This document shows positions 37,835-49,203 of a stretch of DNA of 64,000 nt, one piece after another. The DNA is from Bacteroidales bacterium (GTDB lineage: Bacteria > Bacteroidota > Bacteroidia > Bacteroidales > Muribaculaceae). The notes beneath the pieces are model-generated. The model did no database searches. It was given only the letters and a program-made list of their open reading frames with translations, and was not told the DNA's origin. Positions within the stretch are counted from its first letter, which is position 1. The number at the start of each line of letters is the position of its first letter. The translations under genes were made by a program, and so were the position numbers. Where the stretch lies: NCBI GenBank assembly GCA_015061005.1, contig SUXJ01000001.1, forward strand, positions 203,870 through 267,869, given 5' to 3'.

Positions 37835-39718
37835 GTGAATAGACCGGGCTTTGTGCGCGTGGCGTCAGCCGTGCCGCGTGTAGAAGTGGCTAACTGCGAG
37901 GCCAATGCCACCCACATCATAGACCTCGCACACAAGATGTCCACTGACGGAGTACGCTTGGCTGTATTCCCCGAATTGAGTGTCACCGCATATACATGTG
38001 GTGACCTCTTTCTGCAACCCACCCTCATTCATTCCGCCAAAGAACAACTTCAGCGCATAGCCGACGAAACGGCATTGCTGCCAATAGTAATTGTTGTAGG
38101 CGTTCCGCTCATGATTAACGGAGCTCTACGCAATTGCGGTGTTGTAATTTCGTCGGGCGAGATAAAAGGCGTACAATCAAAGGAATATCTGCCAAACTAC
38201 AGCGAATTTTACGAAAAACGATGGTTCCGCCACGACGCTCGCGCTCAGCACCAACTATATGTGCTTGACGGAGTACGATTCGGAGTCGAAATTTGTGAAG
38301 ACCTGTGGGCCCCAATTCCCGTATCAACTCACCAAGCCCTTGCCGGAGCTGAAATCATAGTAAATCTATCGGCAAGCAATGATTTAGTGGGAAAACGTTC
38401 CAACGTTGAAAAACTTGTTGAGCATCAATCTACGGCTCTGCGATGCGCATATCTTTACTCAGCATCCGGCTACGGAGAATCTACAACCGACCTCGTTTTT
38501 GATGGCAAAGCCATTATTGCGGAACTCGGCAAGATTACAAACTCATCAGCACGCTGGCAAACCGAAGCGTTCTACGAAAGCGCCGACATTGACATAGAGC
38601 TGATTCGCTCGGAAAGAGTTGTCAACAGTTCCTTCACAGATTGCCGAGTGCGTGAAGACGGCCCGGAATTATGGAAATACATCGATGTGACACCAAAAGC
38701 ACCGGCTATTGAACAAACGGAATTGCGCCGTCCCATTGATGCTATGCCATTTGTGCCGTCTAATCCCGAAGCGTTGGAAAAGCAATGCATTGAAACGGCA
38801 AACATACAGACACATGCATTGGCGAAGCGCATGGCAACCACTCGAAGCAAGGACCTTGTGATTGGTATCAGCGGCGGATTGGATTCAACGTTGGCATTGT
38901 TGGTGGCATGCGAAACTTTTGACATGCTCGATATTCCCCGAAAGGGTATCCATGCAGTCACAATGCCGGGATTTGGCACTACCGGACGCACAAAAAACAA
39001 TGCTCTGCAACTAATGGAAGCTCTGGGAGTTGACATTCGCGAGATTCCTATTGGCCCGGCAGTGGAACAGCACTTTGCCGACATTGGGCACAACCCTGAA
39101 AAGCATGACGTGACATACGAGAACTCGCAAGCTCGCATGCGCACCATGATACTGATGGACCTTGCAAATGAGCTAAACGCCTTGGTGCTCGGTACCGGTG
39201 ACCTTTCCGAACTCGCACTCGGCTGGGCCACATATAATGGAGACCACATGAGCATGTATGGCATAAATGCCGGCATACCCAAAACGGCTATACGACCGCA
39301 AGTGGCATTCTATGGCAAAAAGTGGCCGAATATAGCCTCCACCCTTGCCGACATCATCGACACCCCCGTTTCTCCGGAACTATTGCCTGCAAATAACGAC
39401 GGCATGATTGCGCAAAAAACGGAAGACCTTGTAGGGCCCTATGAACTTCATGACTTCTTCATCTATCAACTGTTAGTAATGCGCCGAGAACCGCGAATCA
39501 TTCTTCAACTTGCAACAATTGCTTTCCGCAACCGATTTGACAAAGAAACAATTCGCCATTGGCTCCACACATTCCTCCGTCGCTTCTTTGCGCAGCAATT
39601 TAAGAGATCATGTATGCCGGATGGCCCGAAAGTTCACGCTTTGAGCCTAAGCCCCCGCGGCGACTGGCGCGCTCCATCAGACGCCGATTCGGCTCTGTGG
39701 CTCCACCAGATAAAATAA
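37835..39718 (+). CDS. nadE: Glutamine-dependent NAD+ synthase (GTG start)
   Basis: Nitrilase-like N-terminus (GVEICEDLW), C-terminal IGISGGLDSTLALLV. Confidence 0.96.
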   Translation: MNRPGFVRVASAVPRVEVANCEANATHIIDLAHKMSTDGVRLAVFPELSVTAYTCGDLFLQPTLIHSAKEQLQRIADETALLPIVIVVGVPLMINGALRNCGVVISSGEIKGVQSKEYLPNYSEFYEKRWFRHDARAQHQLYVLDGVRFGVEICEDLWAPIPVSTHQALAGAEIIVNLSASNDLVGKRSNVEKLVEHQSTALRCAYLYSASGYGESTTDLVFDGKAIIAELGKITNSSARWQTEAFYESADIDIELIRSERVVNSSFTDCRVREDGPELWKYIDVTPKAPAIEQTELRRPIDAMPFVPSNPEALEKQCIETANIQTHALAKRMATTRSKDLVIGISGGLDSTLALLVACETFDMLDIPRKGIHAVTMPGFGTTGRTKNNALQLMEALGVDIREIPIGPAVEQHFADIGHNPEKHDVTYENSQARMRTMILMDLANELNALVLGTGDLSELALGWATYNGDHMSMYGINAGIPKTAIRPQVAFYGKKWPNIASTLADIIDTPVSPELLPANNDGMIAQKTEDLVGPYELHDFFIYQLLVMRREPRIILQLATIAFRNRFDKETIRHWLHTFLRRFFAQQFKRSCMPDGPKVHALSLSPRGDWRAPSDADSALWLHQIK

Positions 39719-39739
39719 TAGAATAACACGACTTCATTC

Positions 39740-42037
39740 ATGAACGGACTTTTAGCCCTACTCATTTCATCATCACTAGTCACAACAACTGCTGAGCCAC
39801 TTGACTCAGCCGGCATTATAAGTATGCCGCTGCACGAAGTATCTGTCTCTGCAATAAAACAAGCTCCCTTATTAGACTCCGAACCAATTGCAAGCACCAC
39901 TATTTCAGAGTCAACGTTGGAGCGCATGAACATCACCACGTTTCAGGACATTTCAACGTATGTCCCGAATTTCTATATGCCTGAATACGGCTCTCGCATC
40001 ACTTCGAGCATGTATATTCGCGGACTCGGAGCACGAATTGACCAACCTGCAATGGGCATGAATATTGACAACATTCCGGTGCTGAACAAAAATGACTACG
40101 ACGTTGACCTGTTTGACATTGAACGCATCGAAGTCCTTCGCGGACCCCAAAGTACCCTTTTCGGACGAAATGCAATGGGTGGAGTCATAAACGTCTATAC
40201 CATATCGCCGATGCGCTATCAAGGACTCCGCCTGCTTGAAGAGTGGAGCAGCTTTGACACATGGCGCACGGCAATGGGATTATATCATAAATTTCACCCC
40301 ACGTTTGGCATCGGTTTAGACCTGCATGCATATAACACAAAAGGTCAACACACAAATCTCAACACTGCCACACTACATCCGCAACAATCACGCAAAGCCG
40401 ACCAAGCAGAACAATATAACGCAAAGTTGAAACTTGCATGGCAACCACGACAAAACTTGGAGATCAACAACGTAGTGTCGTTTACATATAACAAACAGGG
40501 AGGCTACCCCTATGAATACGTAAAAACAGGTGAAATCAATTACAATGACACTTGCTATTACAACCGCACATCCGTCAGCGAAGGGCTAACGATTCAGTAC
40601 CGCGGCAACGGCTATACAATCAGTTCAATAACCGGACTGAGGTATATGAATGATGACATGCAGCTCGATAATGATTTCACGCCAAAGAGCTACTTCACTC
40701 TAAATCAACGCAACAAAGAATTGTCGCTGACACAGGACTTCGTTGTCAGCGGACAAAAAGGCAAATACGGCTGGCTGGGAGGCTTATTCGGATTTGTCAA
40801 ACATACGCGCATGAATGCACCCGTTGATATGCTCAAAGACGGAATCAACGAGCTGATTCTCGACAACATAACTGCCGCTATGAAAAATGCCGGAATGCCA
40901 CTCGACAAAATGCCGCCTCACATGCAGCCCACATGGAACAGCGACCGCTTTCCGCTCTCTTCAAACTTCACGCTGCCCAACTGGGGATTGGCAATTTACC
41001 ATGAAAGCTCCTATACTACCGGAGATTGGAACATTGCGGCAGCCCTGAGATTGGACTATGAACACGCGGCAATGTTCTACAACACAGATGTTAATACCGG
41101 CATGTCCGTAATGGGCATACCAATCGTGGCAGATATTCACAATCGCGGTCATCTGAAACAATCATTTTTGGAATTACTGCCCAAGCTGACGGTTAGCTAC
41201 ACGCTACCAATGCCATCAAAATCGACGGTATATGCCAGCATTGCAAAAGGATATAAAGCCGGAGGATATAACACTCAAATGTTCTCCAACATTTTGCAAC
41301 AAGACCTTATCCTTGAACTCATGGACCAAGCGAGCGGATATATGCCACCTCACGTGCAAATGCCGGATTTTGGAGAGCCGAGCGACGTTGAAGCGGTTAC
41401 ATCCTACAAGCCGGAACACTCATGGAACTACGAAGTCGGAGCACATATCAGTTGCATGGACGGAAAAATACATACAGACCTTGATGTCTTCTACATGGAC
41501 ATCCGAAATCAGCAGCTAACTGTGTTCCCTGACGGTAAAACAACCGGAAGAATGATGACCAACGCCGGACGAAGCCGCTCATTCGGCGCAGAGCTCGCCA
41601 TCACGGCTCTACCCTCTGACAGATGGACTGCTCATGCAAGTTACGGCTATACCAACGCCAAGTTCTTGTCGTATATTGACGGCCCCAACAATTATAAAGG
41701 GAAAACAGTACCTTACGCACCGGCTCATACCATGTATGCCGCGGTGGAATACAACCAACCACTGCCAATGTGGTGGTTCAACGGCATCTCATTCGAAATC
41801 AATACGCGCGGCGTTGGCCCTATATACTGGGATGAAGCCAATGAGCATCGTCAAAACTTCTACGCACTTGTTGGCGCATCTGTCAGACTGAATTTGTCGA
41901 AAGTGAGCGTTGACTTCTGGGGACGCAACATACTAAATAAGGATTATAATACGTTTTATTTCAAATCGATGGGCAATAGCTTCCTGCAACGTGGCGACAA
42001 ACGCACGTTCGGAGTTACCTTGCGTTACATCATGTAA
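39740..42037 (+). CDS. TonB-dependent receptor
   Basis: 765 aa; plug IERIEVLRGPQSTLFGRNAMGGVINV; C-terminal TFGVTLRYIM beta-strand. Confidence 0.95.
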   Translation: MNGLLALLISSSLVTTTAEPLDSAGIISMPLHEVSVSAIKQAPLLDSEPIASTTISESTLERMNITTFQDISTYVPNFYMPEYGSRITSSMYIRGLGARIDQPAMGMNIDNIPVLNKNDYDVDLFDIERIEVLRGPQSTLFGRNAMGGVINVYTISPMRYQGLRLLEEWSSFDTWRTAMGLYHKFHPTFGIGLDLHAYNTKGQHTNLNTATLHPQQSRKADQAEQYNAKLKLAWQPRQNLEINNVVSFTYNKQGGYPYEYVKTGEINYNDTCYYNRTSVSEGLTIQYRGNGYTISSITGLRYMNDDMQLDNDFTPKSYFTLNQRNKELSLTQDFVVSGQKGKYGWLGGLFGFVKHTRMNAPVDMLKDGINELILDNITAAMKNAGMPLDKMPPHMQPTWNSDRFPLSSNFTLPNWGLAIYHESSYTTGDWNIAAALRLDYEHAAMFYNTDVNTGMSVMGIPIVADIHNRGHLKQSFLELLPKLTVSYTLPMPSKSTVYASIAKGYKAGGYNTQMFSNILQQDLILELMDQASGYMPPHVQMPDFGEPSDVEAVTSYKPEHSWNYEVGAHISCMDGKIHTDLDVFYMDIRNQQLTVFPDGKTTGRMMTNAGRSRSFGAELAITALPSDRWTAHASYGYTNAKFLSYIDGPNNYKGKTVPYAPAHTMYAAVEYNQPLPMWWFNGISFEINTRGVGPIYWDEANEHRQNFYALVGASVRLNLSKVSVDFWGRNILNKDYNTFYFKSMGNSFLQRGDKRTFGVTLRYIM

Positions 42038-42058
42038 GTAAAACTCAAATACCGACTC

Positions 42059-42946
42059 ATGAAACTACGACAAATCTATCCTCTCCTTGCCGGAGCCCTT
42101 TTACTTGGCTCTTGCTCCTCAATTGACCCCACTCAAAAACTAAACGAATACACCGACTGCATAGTATATTCCCACGATACTACAACCGATACCGGCATAT
42201 TAACCAATTTCTCTTCAATAGAAGTAACCGGCGATATGAGCACCGGATATTATTCATTGAACTTCAATGATTTTCAGTTAACGGAAGGGGAGGCGTTACG
42301 CAGCGCAACAGTCAGCGGATTGATTCAGTTCATGGATGACGTTTCTGATGAAAATGGCAACTTGCAAGAGGTGCATTACACGTTTTTCACCCAAAACGAA
42401 GGCTCTCGTCAAAACGGAAACATGGACATCTCAGACATGCAGTTCAGTTGGCTATCTACTATCTATTGGCTGAACATGAAAGCCGATGCCGGACGTTACG
42501 CTATCTGGAGTCTGCCCTCAAGAGTGGCCTTGTACGCCAATCGCAATCTCATCAAAGGTCCCTATGGCGATAATAACGAAAATGCCATTTCGCCACGCTA
42601 CGACATGACATTTGACGTAATGAATAAAACTATCACACTGAAAACCACCGGAGTAAAATATCCCGTTGATAGTTCTGACCCAAGCAAATCGCTTGAAATT
42701 CGCGCTATGACATGGGACAAAATACCTATAACGCTCAACGAGAAAGGCTTCACGGCAAGAGTTGATGAGTTTAACCCCACAATTAATGGGACGACAGACG
42801 AATATACAATCTCTAACTTCAACATGACGTATGAAACAGCCTATGAAGGAACTCGCTCTGTATCATTCTCATTAACATCAAAAAGCACGGGGCTGAAACT
42901 GTTTATTATAACACATTTTGATTATTATATCGAACAACATTTTTGA
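42059..42946 (+). CDS. Hypothetical lipoprotein, partner of TonB-dependent receptor
   Basis: Lipobox LLGSC; 21 bp downstream of receptor. Confidence 0.8.
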   Translation: MKLRQIYPLLAGALLLGSCSSIDPTQKLNEYTDCIVYSHDTTTDTGILTNFSSIEVTGDMSTGYYSLNFNDFQLTEGEALRSATVSGLIQFMDDVSDENGNLQEVHYTFFTQNEGSRQNGNMDISDMQFSWLSTIYWLNMKADAGRYAIWSLPSRVALYANRNLIKGPYGDNNENAISPRYDMTFDVMNKTITLKTTGVKYPVDSSDPSKSLEIRAMTWDKIPITLNEKGFTARVDEFNPTINGTTDEYTISNFNMTYETAYEGTRSVSFSLTSKSTGLKLFIITHFDYYIEQHF

Positions 42947-42970
42947 TAACTTGATATTACCAGCACAACT

Positions 42971-44272
42971 ATGAATTTCATAGAAGAACTCACTTGGAGA
43001 GGCATGATCCACACCGTGATGCCCGGAACTGATGAAGAACTTAAAAAAGGCATGGCAACTGCCTACCTCGGCATAGATCCCACGGCCGATTCGCTTCACA
43101 TAGGTCACCTTGTGGGCGTTATGATACTGAAGCATTTTCAACGCTGCGGCCACAAACCGCTTGCTCTCATTGGCGGAGCTACCGGCATGATCGGAGACCC
43201 CTCCATGAAGAGTCAAGAACGCAAACTCATCGATGAGGAAACCCTACGCCATAATCAAGAAGCCATCAAGAAGCAACTGGCAAAATTCTTGGATTTTGAC
43301 TCAGATGCGCCCAACGCAGCCGAACTCGTCAACAACTACGATTGGATGAAGAACTATGGTTTCCTTGATTTCATTCGCGACATCGGCAAACACATCACCG
43401 TGAACTACATGATGGCCAAAGACTCAGTAAAAAAGCGCCTGAGCGGGGCCGCAGGCACCGATGGTATGTCGTTCACCGAATTCTCTTATCAGCTATTGCA
43501 AGGCTATGACTACCTTTGGTTATATCGCAACAAAAACTGCCGTTTGCAACTCGGCGGCTCGGACCAATGGGGCAACATCACCACCGGCACCGAATTGATT
43601 CGCCGCACTGAAGGGGGTGAAGCATACGCTTTGACATGTCCGCTCATCACCAAGGCCGATGGCGGCAAATTCGGCAAGACTGAGAGCGGCAACGTTTGGC
43701 TTGATCCGGCTCGTACTTCTCCCTATAAATTCTACCAATTCTGGCTCAACGTTAGCGACTCAGACGCCGAGAAATATATCAAAATCTTCACCACCCTCTC
43801 ACGCGAAGAGATTGAAGGCTTGGTTGCAGAACAAGCAGCGGACCCCGGACAGCGTCCGCTGCAGAAACGCCTCGCTCGCGAAATTACCACAATGGTTCAC
43901 AGCGCAGCCGACTGCGAAGCGGCCATCGAGGCATCGCAAATTCTGTTTAATCCGAAAGCCGTAGAAGCACTCCACAAGCTCGACGAAGCCACATTGCTCG
44001 ACATCATGGAAGGCGTACCTCAGTTTACAGTAAGCCTTGAAGCAATCAATGGCGGTCAAACTCCGTTAGCGGAAATCCTCACTGCCGATGACTGCAAAGT
44101 GTTCCCAAGCAAGGGTGAATATCGTAAAATGGTGCAAGGCGGCGGATTAAGCATCAACAAAGAAAAGGTGACCGACCCCATGGCAGTTGCCACTGCCGAC
44201 ATGCTCCTGAACGGCAAATATATCTTGGTTCAACGTGGCAAAAAGAACTTCTTCCTCCTCCGCGCCGAATAA
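42971..44272 (+). CDS. tyrS: Tyrosyl-tRNA synthetase
   Basis: 433 aa; [30 protein letters not shown]. Confidence 0.97.
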   Translation: MNFIEELTWRGMIHTVMPGTDEELKKGMATAYLGIDPTADSLHIGHLVGVMILKHFQRCGHKPLALIGGATGMIGDPSMKSQERKLIDEETLRHNQEAIKKQLAKFLDFDSDAPNAAELVNNYDWMKNYGFLDFIRDIGKHITVNYMMAKDSVKKRLSGAAGTDGMSFTEFSYQLLQGYDYLWLYRNKNCRLQLGGSDQWGNITTGTELIRRTEGGEAYALTCPLITKADGGKFGKTESGNVWLDPARTSPYKFYQFWLNVSDSDAEKYIKIFTTLSREEIEGLVAEQAADPGQRPLQKRLAREITTMVHSAADCEAAIEASQILFNPKAVEALHKLDEATLLDIMEGVPQFTVSLEAINGGQTPLAEILTADDCKVFPSKGEYRKMVQGGGLSINKEKVTDPMAVATADMLLNGKYILVQRGKKNFFLLRAE

Positions 44273-44289
44273 ACAATCCCATAACATAA

Positions 44290-44325
44290 ACGAGGGCAGC
44301 GAAAAGTTATCGCTGCCCTCGTTTA
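44290..44325 (+). terminator. Rho-independent terminator
   Basis: CGAGGGCAGCG-AAAAGTTAT-CGCTGCCCTCGTTT. Confidence 0.85.
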
Positions 44326-44345
44326 CTTTATATAATCCATTACTA

Positions 44346-45416
44346 TCACTTAGTATCAAGGACTTTACGATAAATTTGAGCCAAACGGGGAAGAATAGAG
44401 TCCGGGCGAAAAGTTACGGAACGCTCTGAAGAAACTTTACCATGACGCTGAATCAACTCGGGATTCAGTAAATAGCAATCAATGGCGGTTGCTAAAGCCT
44501 TTTTATCTCCGGGAGCAACAAGGAAGCCATTAACGTCAGGAGTAACGACCTCGGGGATACCGCCGACAGGAGTGGAGATGATAGGTTTACAGCGAATCAT
44601 CCCTTCAAGAATTGACATAGGCAAACCCTCGGTATAAGATGGCAACAACAGGACATGAGCATTAGCTAAAGCAGCCTCCTTATCTTCACCGACAGTCCAC
44701 CCTATGAAACTTACAATATCTGAAATACCCAAAGTTTCAATACGCTGCTTCAATCGTTCATCCTCACCGGAACCACCTATTGTCAAGTGTACTCTGCCAC
44801 GCCAACGATCCTTATTTTCTGCCATCACTTCAATTAAATCGAAAATTCCCTTAAGATCATTTATTATACCCAAGAAAATGAGCTGCAGTGGGTTGGACGA
44901 ACGCGGCTGTTCCACTGATGCCGGCAGAGTAATGGGGTTATATAGTAATTCAACATTATTAAACCCAAAAGTGCTGCGATAGTAATCTACCCACGACTGC
45001 GACAGTGCAATTATTGATGAAGCCATTGACAGAATACGCTTCACGCGATTGACCCCGAAATTGCCATAGAAACGCAACACGATGCCGCTATGAGAATGAA
45101 AAATCACCTTGTACCCAAACAAGCGGGCCTCAGCCATCACAATGCTTTTGCGAATAAACGACTTGCCTGATGCCGAATGTACATGAAGAATCTTGCGACC
45201 ACGCAAGCGTTCAATCGGCAAGCGCAGCATAGTGTGCAGCATAGCCGGAATGCCGGCGAGAGTGCCATGTGGCGAATTGGTGGCAATATGCCTAAACCCG
45301 GGGATATAATCTCTATATATTTTTAAGACTGAAGCCATACCTCCAAGAGTATTCATGGAGGGTCCGACGGTCAGAACCTTCGAAAAAATCTCGTCGTCTC
45401 TATTGATGTTATCCAT
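44346..45416 (-). CDS. Glycosyltransferase, GT4-like
   Basis: 356 aa; SYTEGLPMSILEGMIRCKPIISTPVGGIPEVV. Confidence 0.93.
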   Translation of the reverse strand: MDNINRDDEIFSKVLTVGPSMNTLGGMASVLKIYRDYIPGFRHIATNSPHGTLAGIPAMLHTMLRLPIERLRGRKILHVHSASGKSFIRKSIVMAEARLFGYKVIFHSHSGIVLRFYGNFGVNRVKRILSMASSIIALSQSWVDYYRSTFGFNNVELLYNPITLPASVEQPRSSNPLQLIFLGIINDLKGIFDLIEVMAENKDRWRGRVHLTIGGSGEDERLKQRIETLGISDIVSFIGWTVGEDKEAALANAHVLLLPSYTEGLPMSILEGMIRCKPIISTPVGGIPEVVTPDVNGFLVAPGDKKALATAIDCYLLNPELIQRHGKVSSERSVTFRPDSILPRLAQIYRKVLDTK

Positions 45417-45419
45417 AGT

Positions 45420-46175
45420 TTATTTTCTGCGAAGAATAACGTCCTTAATTTTTATGATAAAGTTAGTTATGCCGGGTCCAAGAGTTCTCTGCAAGCGACG
45501 TTTCCACTTATGGTGTTTTGGACGCCAAGATGCTGCATAATGATGAATTGACACTGTTCTATCAGTAATTCGCAATGCAAAGTCCACTACCGACACAGGA
45601 CAAAAAAAATCATGCGGATAAATATTGATTCCGCCTACTTGCTGTACTTCATCGACATTGCGTAATCCATTGCGACACAAAATAGCCGTCACATGCTCTA
45701 CGACTGACAGCGGACGCGCCACAGCTTTGCCGTTAACCAAATAATGAATTGAATTATAATGATCTATTACTTGCTTATACAATTCCATTCCGGGCACTGC
45801 TCCCATTCCCAGCCCGGCAGCAACACATAGTTTCATGGGATCTTGACCGGGCGATGCAGGCATTTCGCAACCCATAAACGGTCCTGCCGCAACTATTTCA
45901 TCAAACGAAGCAATAACTTCAACATCAGTATCAAAATACAACCCGCCAAATTTATACAAAATATCGAATCGCGCATAATCACTGACGAAGGCGTATTTTT
46001 TTTCTTCGTAAGCCTCGCGAATATAAGCATTAGCCGACACATCGAAGTTATCTTCGTTCCACTCTATTATTTGATACTCCGGCAAATACTTTTTCCATGA
46101 AGCGATACATGCCTCAGCCAAAGCGGGTTTAGGTCCACGGCCAAACCAACAATAATGTATAATTTTGGGTATCAT
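45420..46175 (-). CDS. Glycosyltransferase (GT32-like, DXD sugar-binding)
   Basis: 251 aa; IPKIIHYCWFGRGPKP, SDYARFDILYKFGGLYFDTDVEV. Confidence 0.93.
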   Translation of the reverse strand: MIPKIIHYCWFGRGPKPALAEACIASWKKYLPEYQIIEWNEDNFDVSANAYIREAYEEKKYAFVSDYARFDILYKFGGLYFDTDVEVIASFDEIVAAGPFMGCEMPASPGQDPMKLCVAAGLGMGAVPGMELYKQVIDHYNSIHYLVNGKAVARPLSVVEHVTAILCRNGLRNVDEVQQVGGINIYPHDFFCPVSVVDFALRITDRTVSIHHYAASWRPKHHKWKRRLQRTLGPGITNFIIKIKDVILRRK

Positions 46176-47602
46176 TCGAACTCCCTTTCTTTTATCAAAT
46201 GATTAGATGTACCAGTTCTCTTAGGTTTGTTGGCTAAAAATATGGCTCCTAATGCCACACTCAGAAGCAGCAAACCATCGCGCTGAGTCACTCCGGCAAA
46301 TCCGCCAATGCCGAGGGCAGAGACTCCCACAAAAGTACAAAGATAATAAGATGAATATTTCAATCGGCGAATAATAAAATAAATACCAATATAAAAGGCA
46401 AACTGCGCCAAAAGTCCGAGATAGCCGCAGTCAAGAATTGTTTGAACCTGAGTAACCTCAACCGCAGTGGCCAATTCATCGGCCTTAGTCACATCCGTAT
46501 AGTAATCATTACGAATCTGAAATATGGGGTTGGTTGTCAGAGTAGGATGCAAAAATCCAAACCCCACATCCAATCTGTCCATATCACTGAGTAGCTCCCA
46601 TTTGGGAAGGATCTGCGCCATACGCCCCGTGCCGAACTCCGCAATATCTTCATCATCTTGAGCTGCTTCAAGGGATACGAATTGATCTATATTATCAGCC
46701 AAACGCAAGTGTCGCCCCGAAGCTGAATCTAAAAAGTAACCCACAACAAGAGCGACCGCCCCTATCAGCGAATATCTGACCACTTGCTTTATATTATCGC
46801 GAAACAAGACATAACAAACAATCAGTGCAAAAAGCAGCGAATTTGTACGCGACGCAAATAGTGCGAGAAAGACAAGAGCCCACTGTCCCCACGATAACCT
46901 AACCCACTTGTGAGTCAAAGGAATAATACACAAAACCAACCAATACAAACCGCTCGGATAATGACGAGGCATGTTATAGATGAAAATATAGGGGTCGTAG
47001 AACGTCGAGGGATGCTTGGACGCCAATGCCCCGGGCAGAAGTACGTAGCCACCGAGCAGAAAGGTGTCAACTACATAAAAACCGCAGATTACCAACGCAT
47101 GAATCACTACGGTATTAATAAACTTATCCCAATCGAAATCCTGATTTGCAAAAATAAGCAATGGAATGAAGAACGCGATTATAATCATATAATTGCGCAT
47201 CATCACGAATTGGACACTCATTGATTCCAATGAAGTTGATGCAATCAGAAACAAAGCGGCAAAATAGCCGAGCATGGCAAAAGTGACTCGCTTCACTTCG
47301 CGATTTTTGCGATATATAATAAATCCGATAACTCCTGTCACGAGTGCAATGTCGGAAAGCTTGAATGGCAATACGTTATTCGCTTTAAACGCAAAATCAC
47401 CCATCAAAATCATCAGTTCCACAAGAATGAAATACCGATTGGTTCTCCATCTCCAAAGTAGAAAAATGAGTACAATGAGAATGACCGGATAGAAGCGCAA
47501 ACCCAATAGCGAAAGCATAAGGAAATACATTATCACCCGCCACCATTCGGCGGCAGGTGCTTTAAACGTAGTCGGCTTTATGTTAACGCTTTCAGACGTC
47601 AT
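46172..47602 (-). CDS. Polytopic membrane protein, O-antigen ligase/polymerase-like
   Basis: 476 aa with many TMs, between chain-length regulator and glycosyltransferases. Confidence 0.75.
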   Translation of the reverse strand: MTSESVNIKPTTFKAPAAEWWRVIMYFLMLSLLGLRFYPVILIVLIFLLWRWRTNRYFILVELMILMGDFAFKANNVLPFKLSDIALVTGVIGFIIYRKNREVKRVTFAMLGYFAALFLIASTSLESMSVQFVMMRNYMIIIAFFIPLLIFANQDFDWDKFINTVVIHALVICGFYVVDTFLLGGYVLLPGALASKHPSTFYDPYIFIYNMPRHYPSGLYWLVLCIIPLTHKWVRLSWGQWALVFLALFASRTNSLLFALIVCYVLFRDNIKQVVRYSLIGAVALVVGYFLDSASGRHLRLADNIDQFVSLEAAQDDEDIAEFGTGRMAQILPKWELLSDMDRLDVGFGFLHPTLTTNPIFQIRNDYYTDVTKADELATAVEVTQVQTILDCGYLGLLAQFAFYIGIYFIIRRLKYSSYYLCTFVGVSALGIGGFAGVTQRDGLLLLSVALGAIFLANKPKRTGTSNHLIKEREFE

Positions 47603-49198
47603 TTATTCCTTCACTTCAGATTTCAATGAGCCGGGGCAGATAAACTTGCTAACGTAGAACCATACGGGAGGTATTACCAAGCCAAAACAGAACGCAATCA
47701 ACAGCACCATGAGTTTTGAGGTCGAAAAATCCTCATTTGGAGAATAGGCGCGGTCTATGATTGTTGCCTGCGAATCAACGTTGCTGAGCAACATGGCAGT
47801 TTCCTCTTGTTTTTTGAGTAAGAAAATAAACAATTCTTCTTCAATAGTCCGCTGACGCATGATTGAGTACAATTCATACTCAGCCTTTGGCATCGACTCA
47901 AGCTCAGCGCGAATCTTATCAAAGCGATTTTCATATTCCTTTTTCAATTCCTCAGCTCGAGTAACTGAAGTTTCCAAGGTACTGATTAAATTTTTACGCA
48001 AAGAAAGAATCTGCTCATCCAAACGTTGCATAGCAACGTTATCAGGCTTTGCGGAGCTTTCAATTGACATACGACGCATAATACAGTTATTGTAGCTCAA
48101 TATGAGCTGTGCAATCGCTTCGTTATCTCCCTGGAGCGGAATAAGGCTATTGTCCTTAGCACTTTCGCGAACCATTTGCAAAGTAAGTTGCGCCATTTCA
48201 TAGTTGACCTGATAGTAAATCATGGTCTTTTCGGTTTCAGATAGGCGCTCGGCTATTTCAGATGTCAATGCCGTCTGTGAGCTGAGTCCGTTCTTTTCTC
48301 TCAATGATGTCATTTCGATTTCAGTCCGATCAAGATTTTCGCGCACCGAATTGATTCGCTCGTCCAAAAATCGGGCAATGGCTTTATTTTCTGCTTCTTG
48401 ATGACCTCTGGTTGTGATTAAGTATTCGTCAATAATCGCATTGATTACGTCAATTCCATATTTCACATTTGATGAGAACATTTGGAGCTCCACAATTTGC
48501 GAATTTTTGTCGGCTAAGCCAACATTGATGAACTCGCGCAAATTTTCAGCGGCTTGCCCATAGCTGTTGAGCATAATCTTATTTGTAAAGTCAACACCCG
48601 GCACAAAATTATCGGTCGTAACAACGGTAAATGTGCCATAATCCGTTTTCAGTTCAGCAGGGAAAGTGAGGTCACTGCCTGAAAACAACTCTCGTCCTGC
48701 ACCTTGGAGTGCCACATTGGCTTTACCTGATTTATTCACTTTAACACGGAACATTAGCTGAGTACGCAAAGTATCCAACTGAATATCATCTCCCACAATC
48801 ACATCCACAGGATAATCACGATACATCAACTTGTAAACGGTCGGACGCAAACGCTTCAGATGCGTTTTTTCCAAACCAAGTCGACGCACAACATCGGACA
48901 ACACCGTGTGCGACATCATAATTTCAATTTCATCTTCCCCGTTGGCATTACCGCCGCCAATCAGGTCAGTCACGCCGCTGAGACCGCCGGAAATCATTGA
49001 TGAGAATCCTTGTTCGCCATCAAGGCGTATACGGGCGTTCACTTCATATTGTGGCAGAATTCTCAAAATAAACAAAAATCCTATTACAACGCAAACAATG
49101 ACGGAAATCACGAAGTAATACCATTTTGAAAGATATCCGCGCAAGATCGCGCCAAGATCAATTATATCAGATTTGTTTTCGCTCATGGCTGCGTACAA
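47603..49198 (-). CDS. Wzz/GumC-type polysaccharide chain-length determinant
   Basis: 531 aa; two terminal TMs, central coiled coil. Confidence 0.9.
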   Translation of the reverse strand: MYAAMSENKSDIIDLGAILRGYLSKWYYFVISVIVCVVIGFLFILRILPQYEVNARIRLDGEQGFSSMISGGLSGVTDLIGGGNANGEDEIEIMMSHTVLSDVVRRLGLEKTHLKRLRPTVYKLMYRDYPVDVIVGDDIQLDTLRTQLMFRVKVNKSGKANVALQGAGRELFSGSDLTFPAELKTDYGTFTVVTTDNFVPGVDFTNKIMLNSYGQAAENLREFINVGLADKNSQIVELQMFSSNVKYGIDVINAIIDEYLITTRGHQEAENKAIARFLDERINSVRENLDRTEIEMTSLREKNGLSSQTALTSEIAERLSETEKTMIYYQVNYEMAQLTLQMVRESAKDNSLIPLQGDNEAIAQLILSYNNCIMRRMSIESSAKPDNVAMQRLDEQILSLRKNLISTLETSVTRAEELKKEYENRFDKIRAELESMPKAEYELYSIMRQRTIEEELFIFLLKKQEETAMLLSNVDSQATIIDRAYSPNEDFSTSKLMVLLIAFCFGLVIPPVWFYVSKFICPGSLKSEVKE

Positions 49199-49203
49199 AT
49201 AGA

